From positions 1-55,215 of the forward strand of contig CAKSNY010000012.1 of NCBI GenBank assembly GCA_934476455.1: 55,215 bases of DNA. The letters run 5' to 3'. The first letter of the stretch is position 1; each line of letters opens with the position of its first letter. This DNA comes from an uncultured Clostridia bacterium. Lineage in GTDB: Bacteria; Bacillota; Clostridia; UMGS1883. The notes beneath the pieces are model-generated. The model was not told where the DNA came from. It saw only the letters and a list, made by a program, of their open reading frames with translations, and ran no database searches. Both the position numbers and the translations under genes were made by a program. Shown here piece after piece: positions 17,101 through 26,099 of the stretch.

Positions 17101-19023
17101 ATTGACTATATCGATAAAACGCCCACAGAACTTACCGTAGAATTTACAAGCGGTAAAAAACCGTTGGATATTTCAACAAACTTTGCGCAAACGCCTAATC
17201 TTTCCGACTATAAAAATACGGCTTATCTTTATGAATACACAGGCGGATATTTAAAGTCGGACGTTGAATGTGTTATACGTTACAAGGGAAATCAGGTAGG
17301 ATTTATAAGAATAAGTGATGACAGCGAATATAACTTTACCTATACCGCAAAATCGGGCAGCCGTGCCGTTCTTACAATAAAAGGAATTAAGCTTGACAAA
17401 GAGCCGCCTGTAACAGCTGTAACCTATACCCCGATTGCAGCTACCGAAACTGAGAAAGATTCCGTAAGAGCTGATATAACCATTACCGATAATATAGACC
17501 TTCCCATATCGGTTTCCTCCGTTTCAGGGCGCGACAGTTCGGGGCGCAGCTTTACCGGTTCTGACCTTATTAAAAACCCTGACGGCAGCTACAGTATTAA
17601 ATTTAACGACAACGGCTTTGCAAATATTTTATTTGCCGACGATGCCGGAAATACAACGGAAACACAGCTCAGTGTCTCAAATCTTGACCGTACCGTGCCG
17701 AAGGCATATATCAGCTACAGCACGGAGGCGCCGACAAATTCAGACGTTGAAGCTGTAATAAACCTCAACAAGCTTGCAGATTACGAAATATATGACGAAA
17801 ATCATAACCGTATAAAAGAATTTTCGGGGTCGTTTACAAGCTATATTTCGTATATCTTTACCGATAATGCCGTTCGCACGTTCCGTTTCCGCGATACAAG
17901 CGGCAATTTAACCGAGGAGCTTTATGCGGCAGTTCATAATATCGATAAGGTAAAGCCAAATCTTACTTACCGCATAGAGGAGAACAAAATGGTTGACGAG
18001 CATAATAACCTTGTTTATTTCCCGGGGGCGGCGACAATCGTGCTTACGCCTACATCTGCCGGTGATACGCTTGACGGTCTTAACGATGCCGACACCATAC
18101 TTATTCAAAATGCGTCGCAATCTCCGTATCACACGGTTATGAATAACGGCACATACTTGTTTAAGTATATGGACAGAGCGGGAAACTTTGACACACTTTC
18201 CGTTGATGTAACACAAATTGACGAAACACTGCCCACGGCAACTGACAGCGGAAACCCGACAGATTGGGTAAACACCGCGCCGACAATTACCGTTACACCA
18301 AACCCGAAAGCCAATCCACAAATTAAAACATACATTGTACAAAACGGTAAGAAGAATGACAGCATAACCTTCTCCCCCACTCAAAACGGTGTGTATTCGT
18401 TTATGGTTACGGACGACATCGGAAACAGCTCTTCACATAAGATTGATGTTAAATTTGTCGATATTAACGCACCTGAAATAGATTATTCAAACAGCTACGG
18501 CGGTGTACGCGACATCTATGTAAAGGCGGGTGAATTTAACAAGAGCGATTTTGAAAACGTAACGGCAACAGATTCCGAGTCGGGACTTAGCGGCGCTATG
18601 ACCGTTACATATCCGACAAATTTTGACATAAACACGGCAGGCGAATATGAAGTGCTCTTTGAAGTTGCGGATAATGCAGGAAATACTGCAAAGCTCAGCC
18701 GAATTGTCACCGTTATGGGAGCTGACGATGTTTATGCGGTAATCAACAATACGGTTCTTATACCGAATACGCAGTCAACCTTTACACTCGGCAAAAAGCT
18801 TGAGCTTTCGTTTATGAATGCCGAGAGAATGGGAAACAAAGTATCATACGCATTTGCAAAAGGCTTTTATAACGGCGCACAGTTAAAGGGAACAACCTTT
18901 AAAAAGCTTACCGCGTCCGACTCTAAAATTATGCTTGAGCCTGATGAAGCCGGAATGTACACCTTGTTTGTACAAACGGAAAACCGCAGTATGATGGTTA
19001 TGTATGTATTTATTGCAGGATAA
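11182..19023 (+). CDS. Giant exported Ig-like repeat protein (2,613 residues)
   Basis: A signal peptide (MKSKHLLSIALTFCMLLGAA, cleavage near residue 25 after AFA) is followed by a very long extracellular chain. Repeated bacterial Ig-like modules are marked by boundary motifs of the form D-x-x-x-P: VDTQPP near residue 583, LDNTAP near 711, then FDITPP, IDLKTP, IDNTAP, FDRQSP, IDKSRP, FDRSAP, IDKTPT, LDKEPP, LDRTVP, IDKVKP, IDETLP and VDINAP near 2426, with DNAGN-type strands between them. There is no SLH, LPXTG or transmembrane anchor, and no enzyme motif. The start has GGAGG seven bases upstream. It lies between tetR and a giant SLH protein (11 bp gap), so it is probably held on the surface by that partner. 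The role is unknown: adhesion, glycan binding or a structural filament are possible. Confidence 0.85.
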   Translation: MKSKHLLSIALTFCMLLGAALPPAFADSKNFGGRAEIKWSDCSSGWGTVTLESGKILKAGEGSKLEDISSDKSVFKQFRYNRGINYYTGNSDDTVFAYDVYQSDYGARLADGKYFYAVYNKANNRKNYKVDLAARFSGELQQLIKKGDIEAAIVAETDNYKGTTNKQRGVANLRFYSNQSSIQQEITTSESWYDGTRTVSADWIKLNSDITRMMLNLRSSRTGLKKFNKSSVQKVRVFLRDNVGPSVKDCGIEGGDFTTRKNVNGAEVKTAKVGSKIQYYVRFDEKVSIKDASKLKLRLKADPQKNTDKAAFDAEIVANGIKGDKIIFEYTVPDNTANTNGELTVFLTPSKLINGKECITDVAGNALKDDSIEGYFSNSKNTVDDTYTRINKRAFEENSKKFYPPVSQMSDVSCNLYGSVPTEIIGKNGAQPVIFSESSTKEPIFRLVLDDEIQKSSLTADTKLKLQVYDQNGSKINNTYVYANLAGARVIGVNGNVTANGIKSDAHTELYFRYLPQKIDGHPIYRIDFAGEYNDKGFVFSDDAITCKGQKLRNISDLEVNGNYLSVPKQYISLLPKSIGVRVDTQPPVLTKTNIAAKWAKQINPDASITFSDEGNLDFVKGAEISLVNYDSNTSQKLKVKLEGSDKVTDTLTLPLNRTSSGKTSASIDLSSIRLLTDYPSNLPLYLEYAVYDEAGNKTSNAGQKNILLHLDNTAPVVTGVEEIRNGRDLTVKYNVTDTGVGKIDPFIEYILKNYEKNTDETLNTNDSGQRININAIDDSYDTWQVFAKFRDTVGNVSDWNKSGIYATASRNFQFELIDSAQSIVSDKHDIRMNIIKPASDSSLSFEVRYGWKRGSAAKSSDIKSSKTFSSIEALEAFDFASEDIQRQYNGGNLFDGEFSLYIHTTLKPDNNYQAHSQTYYFDITPPDAKIFVQKDREGVNNFTNITYYLNDDSASYNQGIYVKERNIDFSEGNAPVMTLFIGDKIAEEYVLSSYASMQTIDFYKNFAGDARYIDETTAHVEITFKDKFGHSSTVKSDELFIDLKTPTAAGILLSPGNLAVRSDGTYIINSFDEVKSISGLFYDEPFDFTENNEPVFDKLDIACEQVGIYNTQRVSIDPASGIYTREIKNPIQSDFFTTYDNGALKYMYTFYSTDMGGNRATQSVFFTIDNTAPTMYFTNMENLGHMTNAESVAAELRYSYDTYETPDDIDITVTGATLEDKSEMGVIKLKITQNGTVTVKTVDKMGKSDTKSFEVSCFDRQSPSITFDSQNQTPVSGAAKYGEISFTVSDNDSLSVPSVAITRAEPSDKDFFEDTASGRAESTGTDDAPVYEQNGYFNDPTGLAFANIISANQGSYGISSSYTLQYGAIPDGQYGVYVRVSDSAGNVSTMKLADIQTSSSTAETSVGYTPDGTVPTGGSVNAKVSSDIPIQLTGVYEADDVTAAMQENAKKRRKDGYSYTLNGEARHLTFDEAISKYGDIRMKYQTDPTTLTDEDKILVKYNPFGDNIGRYEFFLTSSQYVEPVGDMLDYLINECLCGIDYEGNVTPNEGYMAYIEERTYNSEVRPLLMDFWERVPGPGAAPDIYVPDVPNDMLNVTAYNENDTTGFDGWQVPSDIDISSLTKIGDDRTDMNFEILNPLCGKEYVTTEELYTVFDTGLELSVLEYDVASGLYRNPLGTDLYVFIGDLSEDLTDHMSAFLKDYTAVYKNPFSEHAQERAYGDIKTVLNALRRYQSIREKEMETIAEKYASNYMAISGKAFSTEHILSFTDNIDKVYGVMDKLGRKTQLPLLINWIDKSRPHVPAENISFTVEGSNLSSTHTNAPLATVTVTLPDDGVYSEYRISNLPEGAVGQPEDGTALYRSFTFDVTDNCDVSFDVSNPSGTDTTPYRQVYVVDKFDRSAPACSVVYSPRKSANGAPVNTDVTVSLADISDNLTISDEISVNATSYTFKENGSFTFTLTDNAGNTTDIPVVIDYIDKTPTELTVEFTSGKKPLDISTNFAQTPNLSDYKNTAYLYEYTGGYLKSDVECVIRYKGNQVGFIRISDDSEYNFTYTAKSGSRAVLTIKGIKLDKEPPVTAVTYTPIAATETEKDSVRADITITDNIDLPISVSSVSGRDSSGRSFTGSDLIKNPDGSYSIKFNDNGFANILFADDAGNTTETQLSVSNLDRTVPKAYISYSTEAPTNSDVEAVINLNKLADYEIYDENHNRIKEFSGSFTSYISYIFTDNAVRTFRFRDTSGNLTEELYAAVHNIDKVKPNLTYRIEENKMVDEHNNLVYFPGAATIVLTPTSAGDTLDGLNDADTILIQNASQSPYHTVMNNGTYLFKYMDRAGNFDTLSVDVTQIDETLPTATDSGNPTDWVNTAPTITVTPNPKANPQIKTYIVQNGKKNDSITFSPTQNGVYSFMVTDDIGNSSSHKIDVKFVDINAPEIDYSNSYGGVRDIYVKAGEFNKSDFENVTATDSESGLSGAMTVTYPTNFDINTAGEYEVLFEVADNAGNTAKLSRIVTVMGADDVYAVINNTVLIPNTQSTFTLGKKLELSFMNAERMGNKVSYAFAKGFYNGAQLKGTTFKKLTASDSKIMLEPDEAGMYTLFVQTENRSMMVMYVFIAG

Positions 19024-19034
19024 GGAGTGAAGAT

Positions 19035-22000
19035 ATGAAAAGAATTTTAGCGTTTTTTCTGACAGTCTGCTTATGTCTTGGCATTATTCCGGCGGGCGCG
19101 GTATTTGCAAATGATAAACTCACTGCCGAGAACGGCTACATAGCCGTTTCCTCGGCGGCGGACGGCTCGTCCTTCGGTATAAATACCTTAAAGGGAAACC
19201 CGTCGAAACGATTTGATGACAATAAACCGCTGCTGTATGACGGTGACGATAAGTTCTCTACCTCATACACAACGGTGCGAATTGAAAAATACCTTGCAAA
19301 CAATCAAAAAGATATACGCGACTATGTTTACGGCAGCTCTAAGGGCACGTTTGAAACCCCGCCGCACAAGTATGCACTTAATGAAGAAAACGACGTAATA
19401 GAAAGCGTATGGACGGTTGACGGAGTTAAAATAACGCAGCAGCTTATTATAAATAAGAACACTGCGACCAATCACGGCGGCTACGTTAACATCAGATACA
19501 AATACGTAAACAACAATCAAGAAAGCGTAGGCGTAGGCGTGCGGATTTTGCTTGATACCAAAATTGCCGAAAATGACGGCGGTCAGTTTTATAAAGACGG
19601 CGGCACAACGCCTATTACAAGAGAAATTCAGTTTGATGATACCAATATGCCCGAAATGTATTCAATATCGGACAGTACAACATATTCAACGACAAGCGCT
19701 TACGGGCTTTTAAAGCACGCCTCTATGAATCGTACGCCGGATTGTGTCCAGTTTGCGCATTGGTATAATCTGGCAAACACTCTTTGGGATTACACCGTTA
19801 ATACATCGCTTAACTTTGACGATTATTATAACGAATTTAACTACCCGGACAGTGCTATTTCAATAATTTTTAACCCGGAATTTCTTAATCCTGCCGGCGG
19901 TGGCGAGGTTGACACAATGTACGGTATAGGCGAGCTTAACGGTATGGAATCAACCTCCGACTACTGTGTTATGACAGTAACGCAAAAAGAGCTTTTAACG
20001 CCTAACCAAAATAATACCGGTTATGCAAACGACGGCGAGTTTACACTTTATTTAAATATCGATAACTCCGATCCCGACTCTAAGCAAATTGTAGACGGTC
20101 AGCTTAAGCTTGTTTTTGAGGATAAGCTTCTTGATGACGAGCTTAATATGATTCAGGAGCCTGCAATATGGGTAGATACGGAAACCGAAGCCGACGAAAC
20201 GATAAGCGTGGGAACAATCAACCGCGGTGAAATAAAAAGAAATATTCCCGTGAAGCTTAAGGCACGCCCCATATATAAAAAGAACAAAAACAATCAAGAC
20301 CACGATGCACCCGACATCGTGTATGCCCCGACAAGCGGCTACACACTGCAAAAAAGCATCGATACAAGAAAAATTACATTTCAGCTGACGGGCAACGGAA
20401 CACCTATTCCCTCCGTTGCAAGCAAAATTGTAACCCTTCCTGCTCTCGGTGATGAGCAAATAGACCTCGGTTTTACAGGCATCGACCCAAAAATCATATA
20501 TTACGAGGGTTACTCGTTCTTTTCTGTTCAGTGTGTGGGAGATAACTTCAATGCACTTTCCGATAAATCCAATTGGACAGCATATCTTAAGGATGTTGTA
20601 ACAGGTAATCGTGTTATAAACATCGACAGCTTTAACTGCTCTGTCGATACGGAAAACAAGCAGCTCGGACTTCTCGTGGATATGGAAGGCCGCTTGGGTG
20701 AATTTGAGCTGACAATCGAATTTAAAAACAATCTCGATTATCTGGGAAAGCACGTTTTTAATAATTCTGATGATCATATTAAAACCTCAAACGACCCCAA
20801 GTACAAAAACCGCGGCTACTCGCTTGCAACAATCGCAAGAACAAGTAATAAAAATGATTATGAAATGCGTTTGTTTACAGCTGAGGCCGGTGCAAAATCC
20901 ATTGAAGAGCAGTTCAAGGATTATAAAGGAGAATTAGAGGATAATGACGGTGAAATCCTTATGGAGGGGCGCGGCGTATTTAAGGTTCTTTACAGAAACG
21001 GTAAAGATGCCGAAACTTCAACTTTTAAGAATCTTATTATAAGCACAGACCCTGCTGTAAATAACCCTGATATAAGCGGATTTCAGACAATACCCGGTTC
21101 TGATAATATAAAAATAAACAGAATTCTGTACTATAATTCGATAATGCCCCTATCCTTCAGTGCAAATTACAGCGGTGACACCCCAACGGAAATGCGTGTT
21201 GAGGGCGAAGGTGATTTAAGCATAATAAATGCCTCTACCATATGGAAACGTAAATTCATGGTTCGTATGGTTTTAAGCGATATATATACCTATGATACCG
21301 ATGAAGAAGGCGGGCTTTCAAATACTCTTTCACCGCAGCTGCAGCTTCTCGGCGGAGGTTGGCTTCTGCAAAATATGGGCGGATTTATATTTAACCTTAA
21401 CTACGGCGAGCTCGGCTGCCAGGACGGAAGATACACAATTAATTTCAGCGGTTCGGTTTCCTTCCCTCTCGGAATGAATAAGGATGATGACGAGGCTTCA
21501 CAAAGCGAAGGTAACACGCAAACCGGCGAAACACCACGGGAAACGCGTGCAGAGGCGCAAACCCCCGCGAATAACGGCAATTGGGAGTATGCAAGGCCAA
21601 CGGGGGCGTCCTCCGGCGAAGGCTCGGGCAGCAGCGGTTCTTCAAGCGGCGGAGCAAGCAGCAGTGCATCTGCCGCGCCTGCCGAAAGCAAAACAAAAAA
21701 GCTTTTTAAAGACGGCAACGCTCAAACAAAAACCCTCGGCTCGTTCGGGGACGGCGGCTCGCTTGGAATTTCGGTTGACTCGATCCTTTTCGGCGAACAC
21801 GAAGACCGAAACGAGGAGGGGAAAATTGTAACAGGCTTTGTCGGTCTTGCGGCAAATGTTGAAATTGAGCTTCCCGACTCGGTATTCCCTGCCGGCGGGT
21901 CGCAAAACAGCAATCCCGCAATTTCTGAGGGTGCCTCCAGAAATAATCCCGTTGAAAATCCGATTGTTCGGGCAAGCAGTAGCAGGGCTACCACTGCCGA

Positions 22001-25000
22001 AGGGCAAAATCAAAACGCCCTTAATGCAAGAGGAAAAAACAAAGGTATGCTTAACGGGTTCAGCATGGGCGCCTCCGTAAACACCTATGAATTTAACGCA
22101 GGTGTGGATTTGGGTATAGGCATAGGACCGATAAGCTCGGCATTCCGAATGAGCCTTGCCGAAACAAACACGGGTAAAATTTGCCTTGACACAATATACC
22201 TTGAAATAAAGGGCTTTGTAATACCGATAGTTCCGGGCGTTTCCAGCTTAAGAGGGCTTGGCGGCGGAATAAGCGACCTTGCAAGCTCCATTAACTATAA
22301 AGGCGATGCAAGACCGCCCGTAACCGTCAGCGTTATGGCAGTATTTGACCTTGTGAATGTTATGGTAATGCAGGCGGATATGTCAGTTTCCGGCAATGGG
22401 CTGACCTTTAGTATAACCGGTGCGCCGGCAGGCTTTGACCAGATAAAGTTTGTGGCAAAAGGCGAGTTTGACTGGACAACCGGCTTTAGTGCGAAACTAT
22501 CGGGAACGGTTGATCTGTTTTCCGGAATAGTTTTGGGTAACGTTACGCTTGGACTTACAACATCACCGGAATTTTTTATGATGGGTAAGATAAGCGGCAG
22601 TCTGAATATCCCGGGGCTCGGAAGACTTGCCGGCGTAACGCTTGTAATAACAAACAACTATATTGCAGGCGGCGTTCAGATTTTAATATTCAGCGGCGGC
22701 TTTGTATATTATTATGACAGTAATACCTTCAGACTTCTCAGCGGAAGTGAAATTGACGAAATAGAAGAAATAGATCTCGACTCTCCGGAAATGTCCTCCT
22801 CTCCCTCCGGCAGCGGCAGCGGCGGCGGCAGAAGCGGCTCCCCAAGGCGCAATACGGTAAGCTATCTCGAAGTTATGGAGATTTCGGACAATAGGGGCAA
22901 TGTTCAGCTTATGGGCATAGGCTCGGGCGCATCGGTCGTAGGCTCAACTGTTGACAGCCACACCTCTGCTTCGTTCAGCGCACCCCTCGCATTATATTCT
23001 ACAAAGAAATTTACAGCTGATATAACAAACAAGATGTCGTTGGACAATGATGTTGTCCTTCGTGTTTACTATGAAGGCTCTGTTCCGCCTGCTTTCACGG
23101 TTAAAAAGCCTGACGGTACCGATTATCCTGTTGTGGCATACAGCTACGACAAAACGCAGGATGAAAACAATGCAAACGGTGCAAATCTGCTTTACAGTGA
23201 AAAAACGGACAGTAACACGGGCATAACAAAAAAATATGCCTACATCAATCTTAGAAACAGCTCTTTGGTAAACGGAACATGGACGGTCGAGTCCGTAAAC
23301 GGTGTTGAAATAAGCGATTATACTGTTCTCACCGTTCCGGCTGTTAATCCCACCCTTACAATTGATTCGGCAAGCATATCGGGGACAGCTCTAAATACAA
23401 GCTGGACAGCAAATAAGGATGCAAAGGTATGTATTTCGCTTGTTCCGTGTGATGATAACGGCAACGTTATTATAGAATCCTTTACGGATGATAACGGTAA
23501 TCTCATTGAAAACGAACACCCGGGCTATGCAGTGGCAAACGAAACAGGCTCCGGCAGCAAGGATATACCGCTTAATATCCCCTCCGGGCAATATGTTGTA
23601 AGGATAGATTCAATCATCAACAACAGTATGTTCACAAGCAAATACACAAACACTCCGCTTACGTTTGTTAACCCGAACACGCTTTCCGTACCGCAAAACT
23701 TTAACGCCTGGGCGGGCGGCGACGGACGTTTGGATGTTTCCGCGGACATTCCGCAAAATGCAACGGGCGTGCAGTTTAACATTTACCATAAGCTTGCAGA
23801 CGGATCATATGAATATTTACCCGCAATGGGCGGATATGTAGGCGATTTTGAACAGACAGGTAAAATCAAGACATACTTTAAGGGAAATAACACAATTCTT
23901 GACGAAAACAACACCCCGAGATACACATCGTCAATTGTGCCGGGTGAAACCTACCGTGTTGAGGCGTATGCCGTAAATATGAACGAAGGCAGCGGTTTCT
24001 TCAGCAGTCCGAAGCTTTTGTCCGAGGTCAGCGTACCCGTTCCCACACCGCCGCAGGTAGATCTTAATATTATCTCCTTCGGCTCAAAGGGCAAAATTGA
24101 CAGTAAAAATGTAGAGTACTTGCAAGCAAACAACGCAACGGCATTGTTTGAATATGAAATTACAAACTTTGACGCCGCACCGAACGACGAGGTTACCGTT
24201 CGCTTTGATATTGATGAAAAGCAATACGGAAAAGAGCTTATAAACAATGCGCAAAGCGGCAGCAAGGGCTATGCGGCATTTAACCTGTCGGACGGCGACC
24301 ATATTGTAGATGTTGTATTTATAAACAAAGACGGCGACGTAACTGTTATAACCAAAAAGTTTTCCGTTGATACAACACCGGCTGATATGAAGATAGAATA
24401 TCCGCAAAACGGCAGTTTGTTTGACCCCGCCGCAGGTATTCCCATAAAGCTTACAACGGATGACAGCGTAACACTTGATGTATTTCTTGACGATGCACAG
24501 GTTGTAACAAAACATCTTATAAAGAACTCTGAAGGACTTTTTGAAACAACCTTAGATGTGTCGGATCCTAAATATTCGCACGAGGTTAAAATTATTGCCA
24601 CGGATAAAAACGGCAACAAGGCAGAGCATATAGCAACGGTTGTTAATAAATCCGCGGCAAAAATCAGCAAAATTAAAATAAAGGGAAATAAAGCCGCAGG
24701 CACAACCACAGAGCTTGCAGCCGTGGGTATCGGTGCAGACGGCAAGGAGCTTGGTTTTAACATTCTGAACAGCAAGCTTAAATGGACGCTTCTTTCAGAC
24801 CCGTCCGAAGCTTCGCTTATAAATTCTTCAAGGAACGACTGTGCTGTTGTTATGCAAAACAGCGCCTCGCCGTTTATGGTAAAGGCACAGCTTCCGCTCG
24901 GCAATGAAGTATATCTTACAGATATTTATGATTCCTCGGCTGCAGACGGACAGGAGGACAATGTACCCTCCTCAGGCGGCGGCTCGGGGCGCAAAAACGA

Positions 25001-26012
25001 CCTTCCCCCTGCTGTAAATAAGCTTAAAGAGGAAACAAAGGATTCAATGAGTCCAAGTGCGGAAGTTCAAGTTTACAAGCTGTATTCCGATATTGATTCT
25101 ACATCAAAGCAAAGCGGCAATACCGTGTTTATCGCCGGAAAGGACATTAAGTCGGAAAATTATCTTATTATGGGAACTGATGCAAATACCTCCTTCTATG
25201 CGGGCGGCTTGCCGGAAAACAGTATATTCCGTTCGGACATTTTGCAGATTGCAACGCTTTCCGATATTGAAAAGGTTTTAATTGATCTTGAGCTTACAGG
25301 AACAGGCTCAAATGAAAATCTCGGCATTTACAAATATTCCGAAAGCGTCGGAAAGTGGGTTTACATTGGCGGCAAATACGATGCTGCACGCAATATGGTA
25401 AGTGAATATGCACTTGGCAGCGGAAGATATGTTGTTATTGAAAACCCGAAAATGTCATCAATTAACTTTAGCGACATTGACCTAAGCTGGGCAAAGCTTT
25501 ATATAAACAGCCTGTCTTATACAGGGTTTATAAACGGTTACGAAGAGGGCGGCAGCTTGCTGTTTAAGCCGCAAAACGAAATAACACGCGGCGAGCTTAT
25601 AAAGATACTTGCGGCAGCAAAAGGTTCAATAGCAACCACACCCGATGTCAGTATGTTTGCCGATGCCGACGAAATAGAAGATTGGGTAAAGCCTTATGCC
25701 GCGGCGGCATACAATGACGGATGGTTCAAGGGCAGCAAAACAGAGCGCGGAATTGAGGCAAAGCTTTCCGAAAGGGTTAGCAGACAAGACGCAATGACGC
25801 TTGTTTACAGGGTTTTGTTTGATACAAAAACCTCTGACGGACAGCTTAATTTCTCGGACAGCTCAAAGGTTTCCGAATATGCGGCAGACGCTGTAAGCTA
25901 TCTGACGGAAAACGGTATTGTGTCAGGATTTGAGGACGGCACATTAAGACCGCTTGACTTCCTGCTTCGTGAGCAAATTGCAAAAATACTTTGGGTTTCC
26001 CTTACAAAATAA
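19035..26012 (+). CDS. Giant SLH-anchored surface protein (2,325 residues)
   Basis: After a signal peptide (MKRILAFFLTVCLCLGIIPA, cleavage near 25), residues about 30-300 form a beta-rich domain with GVGVRILLDTKIAENDGGQF, a string I recall from surface proteins with supersandwich-like folds. A Ser/Gly-rich linker lies near 850-890. Residues about 1000-1240 form an unusual Gly-rich, amphipathic beta region (GVDLGIGIGPISSAF and following). A second Ser/Gly linker at about 1253 leads to Ig/fibronectin-like domains, and a third near 1980 precedes three SLH repeats (about 2138-2325, with ITRGELIKILAAA and VSRQDAMTLVYRV). SLH repeats bind pyruvylated cell-wall polymer, so it is surface-anchored. 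AGGAGTG precedes the start, overlapping the end of the previous gene. No enzyme motif is recognised. Confidence 0.85.
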   Translation: MKRILAFFLTVCLCLGIIPAGAVFANDKLTAENGYIAVSSAADGSSFGINTLKGNPSKRFDDNKPLLYDGDDKFSTSYTTVRIEKYLANNQKDIRDYVYGSSKGTFETPPHKYALNEENDVIESVWTVDGVKITQQLIINKNTATNHGGYVNIRYKYVNNNQESVGVGVRILLDTKIAENDGGQFYKDGGTTPITREIQFDDTNMPEMYSISDSTTYSTTSAYGLLKHASMNRTPDCVQFAHWYNLANTLWDYTVNTSLNFDDYYNEFNYPDSAISIIFNPEFLNPAGGGEVDTMYGIGELNGMESTSDYCVMTVTQKELLTPNQNNTGYANDGEFTLYLNIDNSDPDSKQIVDGQLKLVFEDKLLDDELNMIQEPAIWVDTETEADETISVGTINRGEIKRNIPVKLKARPIYKKNKNNQDHDAPDIVYAPTSGYTLQKSIDTRKITFQLTGNGTPIPSVASKIVTLPALGDEQIDLGFTGIDPKIIYYEGYSFFSVQCVGDNFNALSDKSNWTAYLKDVVTGNRVINIDSFNCSVDTENKQLGLLVDMEGRLGEFELTIEFKNNLDYLGKHVFNNSDDHIKTSNDPKYKNRGYSLATIARTSNKNDYEMRLFTAEAGAKSIEEQFKDYKGELEDNDGEILMEGRGVFKVLYRNGKDAETSTFKNLIISTDPAVNNPDISGFQTIPGSDNIKINRILYYNSIMPLSFSANYSGDTPTEMRVEGEGDLSIINASTIWKRKFMVRMVLSDIYTYDTDEEGGLSNTLSPQLQLLGGGWLLQNMGGFIFNLNYGELGCQDGRYTINFSGSVSFPLGMNKDDDEASQSEGNTQTGETPRETRAEAQTPANNGNWEYARPTGASSGEGSGSSGSSSGGASSSASAAPAESKTKKLFKDGNAQTKTLGSFGDGGSLGISVDSILFGEHEDRNEEGKIVTGFVGLAANVEIELPDSVFPAGGSQNSNPAISEGASRNNPVENPIVRASSSRATTAEGQNQNALNARGKNKGMLNGFSMGASVNTYEFNAGVDLGIGIGPISSAFRMSLAETNTGKICLDTIYLEIKGFVIPIVPGVSSLRGLGGGISDLASSINYKGDARPPVTVSVMAVFDLVNVMVMQADMSVSGNGLTFSITGAPAGFDQIKFVAKGEFDWTTGFSAKLSGTVDLFSGIVLGNVTLGLTTSPEFFMMGKISGSLNIPGLGRLAGVTLVITNNYIAGGVQILIFSGGFVYYYDSNTFRLLSGSEIDEIEEIDLDSPEMSSSPSGSGSGGGRSGSPRRNTVSYLEVMEISDNRGNVQLMGIGSGASVVGSTVDSHTSASFSAPLALYSTKKFTADITNKMSLDNDVVLRVYYEGSVPPAFTVKKPDGTDYPVVAYSYDKTQDENNANGANLLYSEKTDSNTGITKKYAYINLRNSSLVNGTWTVESVNGVEISDYTVLTVPAVNPTLTIDSASISGTALNTSWTANKDAKVCISLVPCDDNGNVIIESFTDDNGNLIENEHPGYAVANETGSGSKDIPLNIPSGQYVVRIDSIINNSMFTSKYTNTPLTFVNPNTLSVPQNFNAWAGGDGRLDVSADIPQNATGVQFNIYHKLADGSYEYLPAMGGYVGDFEQTGKIKTYFKGNNTILDENNTPRYTSSIVPGETYRVEAYAVNMNEGSGFFSSPKLLSEVSVPVPTPPQVDLNIISFGSKGKIDSKNVEYLQANNATALFEYEITNFDAAPNDEVTVRFDIDEKQYGKELINNAQSGSKGYAAFNLSDGDHIVDVVFINKDGDVTVITKKFSVDTTPADMKIEYPQNGSLFDPAAGIPIKLTTDDSVTLDVFLDDAQVVTKHLIKNSEGLFETTLDVSDPKYSHEVKIIATDKNGNKAEHIATVVNKSAAKISKIKIKGNKAAGTTTELAAVGIGADGKELGFNILNSKLKWTLLSDPSEASLINSSRNDCAVVMQNSASPFMVKAQLPLGNEVYLTDIYDSSAADGQEDNVPSSGGGSGRKNDLPPAVNKLKEETKDSMSPSAEVQVYKLYSDIDSTSKQSGNTVFIAGKDIKSENYLIMGTDANTSFYAGGLPENSIFRSDILQIATLSDIEKVLIDLELTGTGSNENLGIYKYSESVGKWVYIGGKYDAARNMVSEYALGSGRYVVIENPKMSSINFSDIDLSWAKLYINSLSYTGFINGYEEGGSLLFKPQNEITRGELIKILAAAKGSIATTPDVSMFADADEIEDWVKPYAAAAYNDGWFKGSKTERGIEAKLSERVSRQDAMTLVYRVLFDTKTSDGQLNFSDSSKVSEYAADAVSYLTENGIVSGFEDGTLRPLDFLLREQIAKILWVSLTK

Positions 26013-26016
26013 AAAA

Positions 26017-26062
26017 GCAACAAACAGCAGCGGTGGAGCTAACCACCGCTGCTGTTTGTTGC
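26017..26062 (-). terminator. Strong intrinsic terminator between convergent operons
   Basis: A perfect 20-bp stem (26017-26036 with 26043-26062) closes a six-base loop AGCTAA. On the minus strand it is followed directly by six T residues, so it ends the long glycan operon. On the plus strand there is no T-tract, although the same hairpin may hinder readthrough from the giant-protein operon whose stop codon is five bases away. Confidence 0.88.
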
Positions 26063-26099
26063 AAACAAATGCTTTGTCAGGCAATACGGGTTCGTATAT

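Noticed and set aside
17908..18384. A 158-codon minus-strand frame inside the giant Ig-like gene, and many similar ones
   Set aside because: The plus-strand frame has a clear signal peptide and repeats; the minus frame is Cys- and Arg-rich with no ribosome site, typical of antisense shadows.
20052..20777. A 241-codon minus-strand frame inside the giant SLH gene
   Set aside because: No ribosome site, no motif, and a Cys/Ile-rich composition that mirrors the coding strand.
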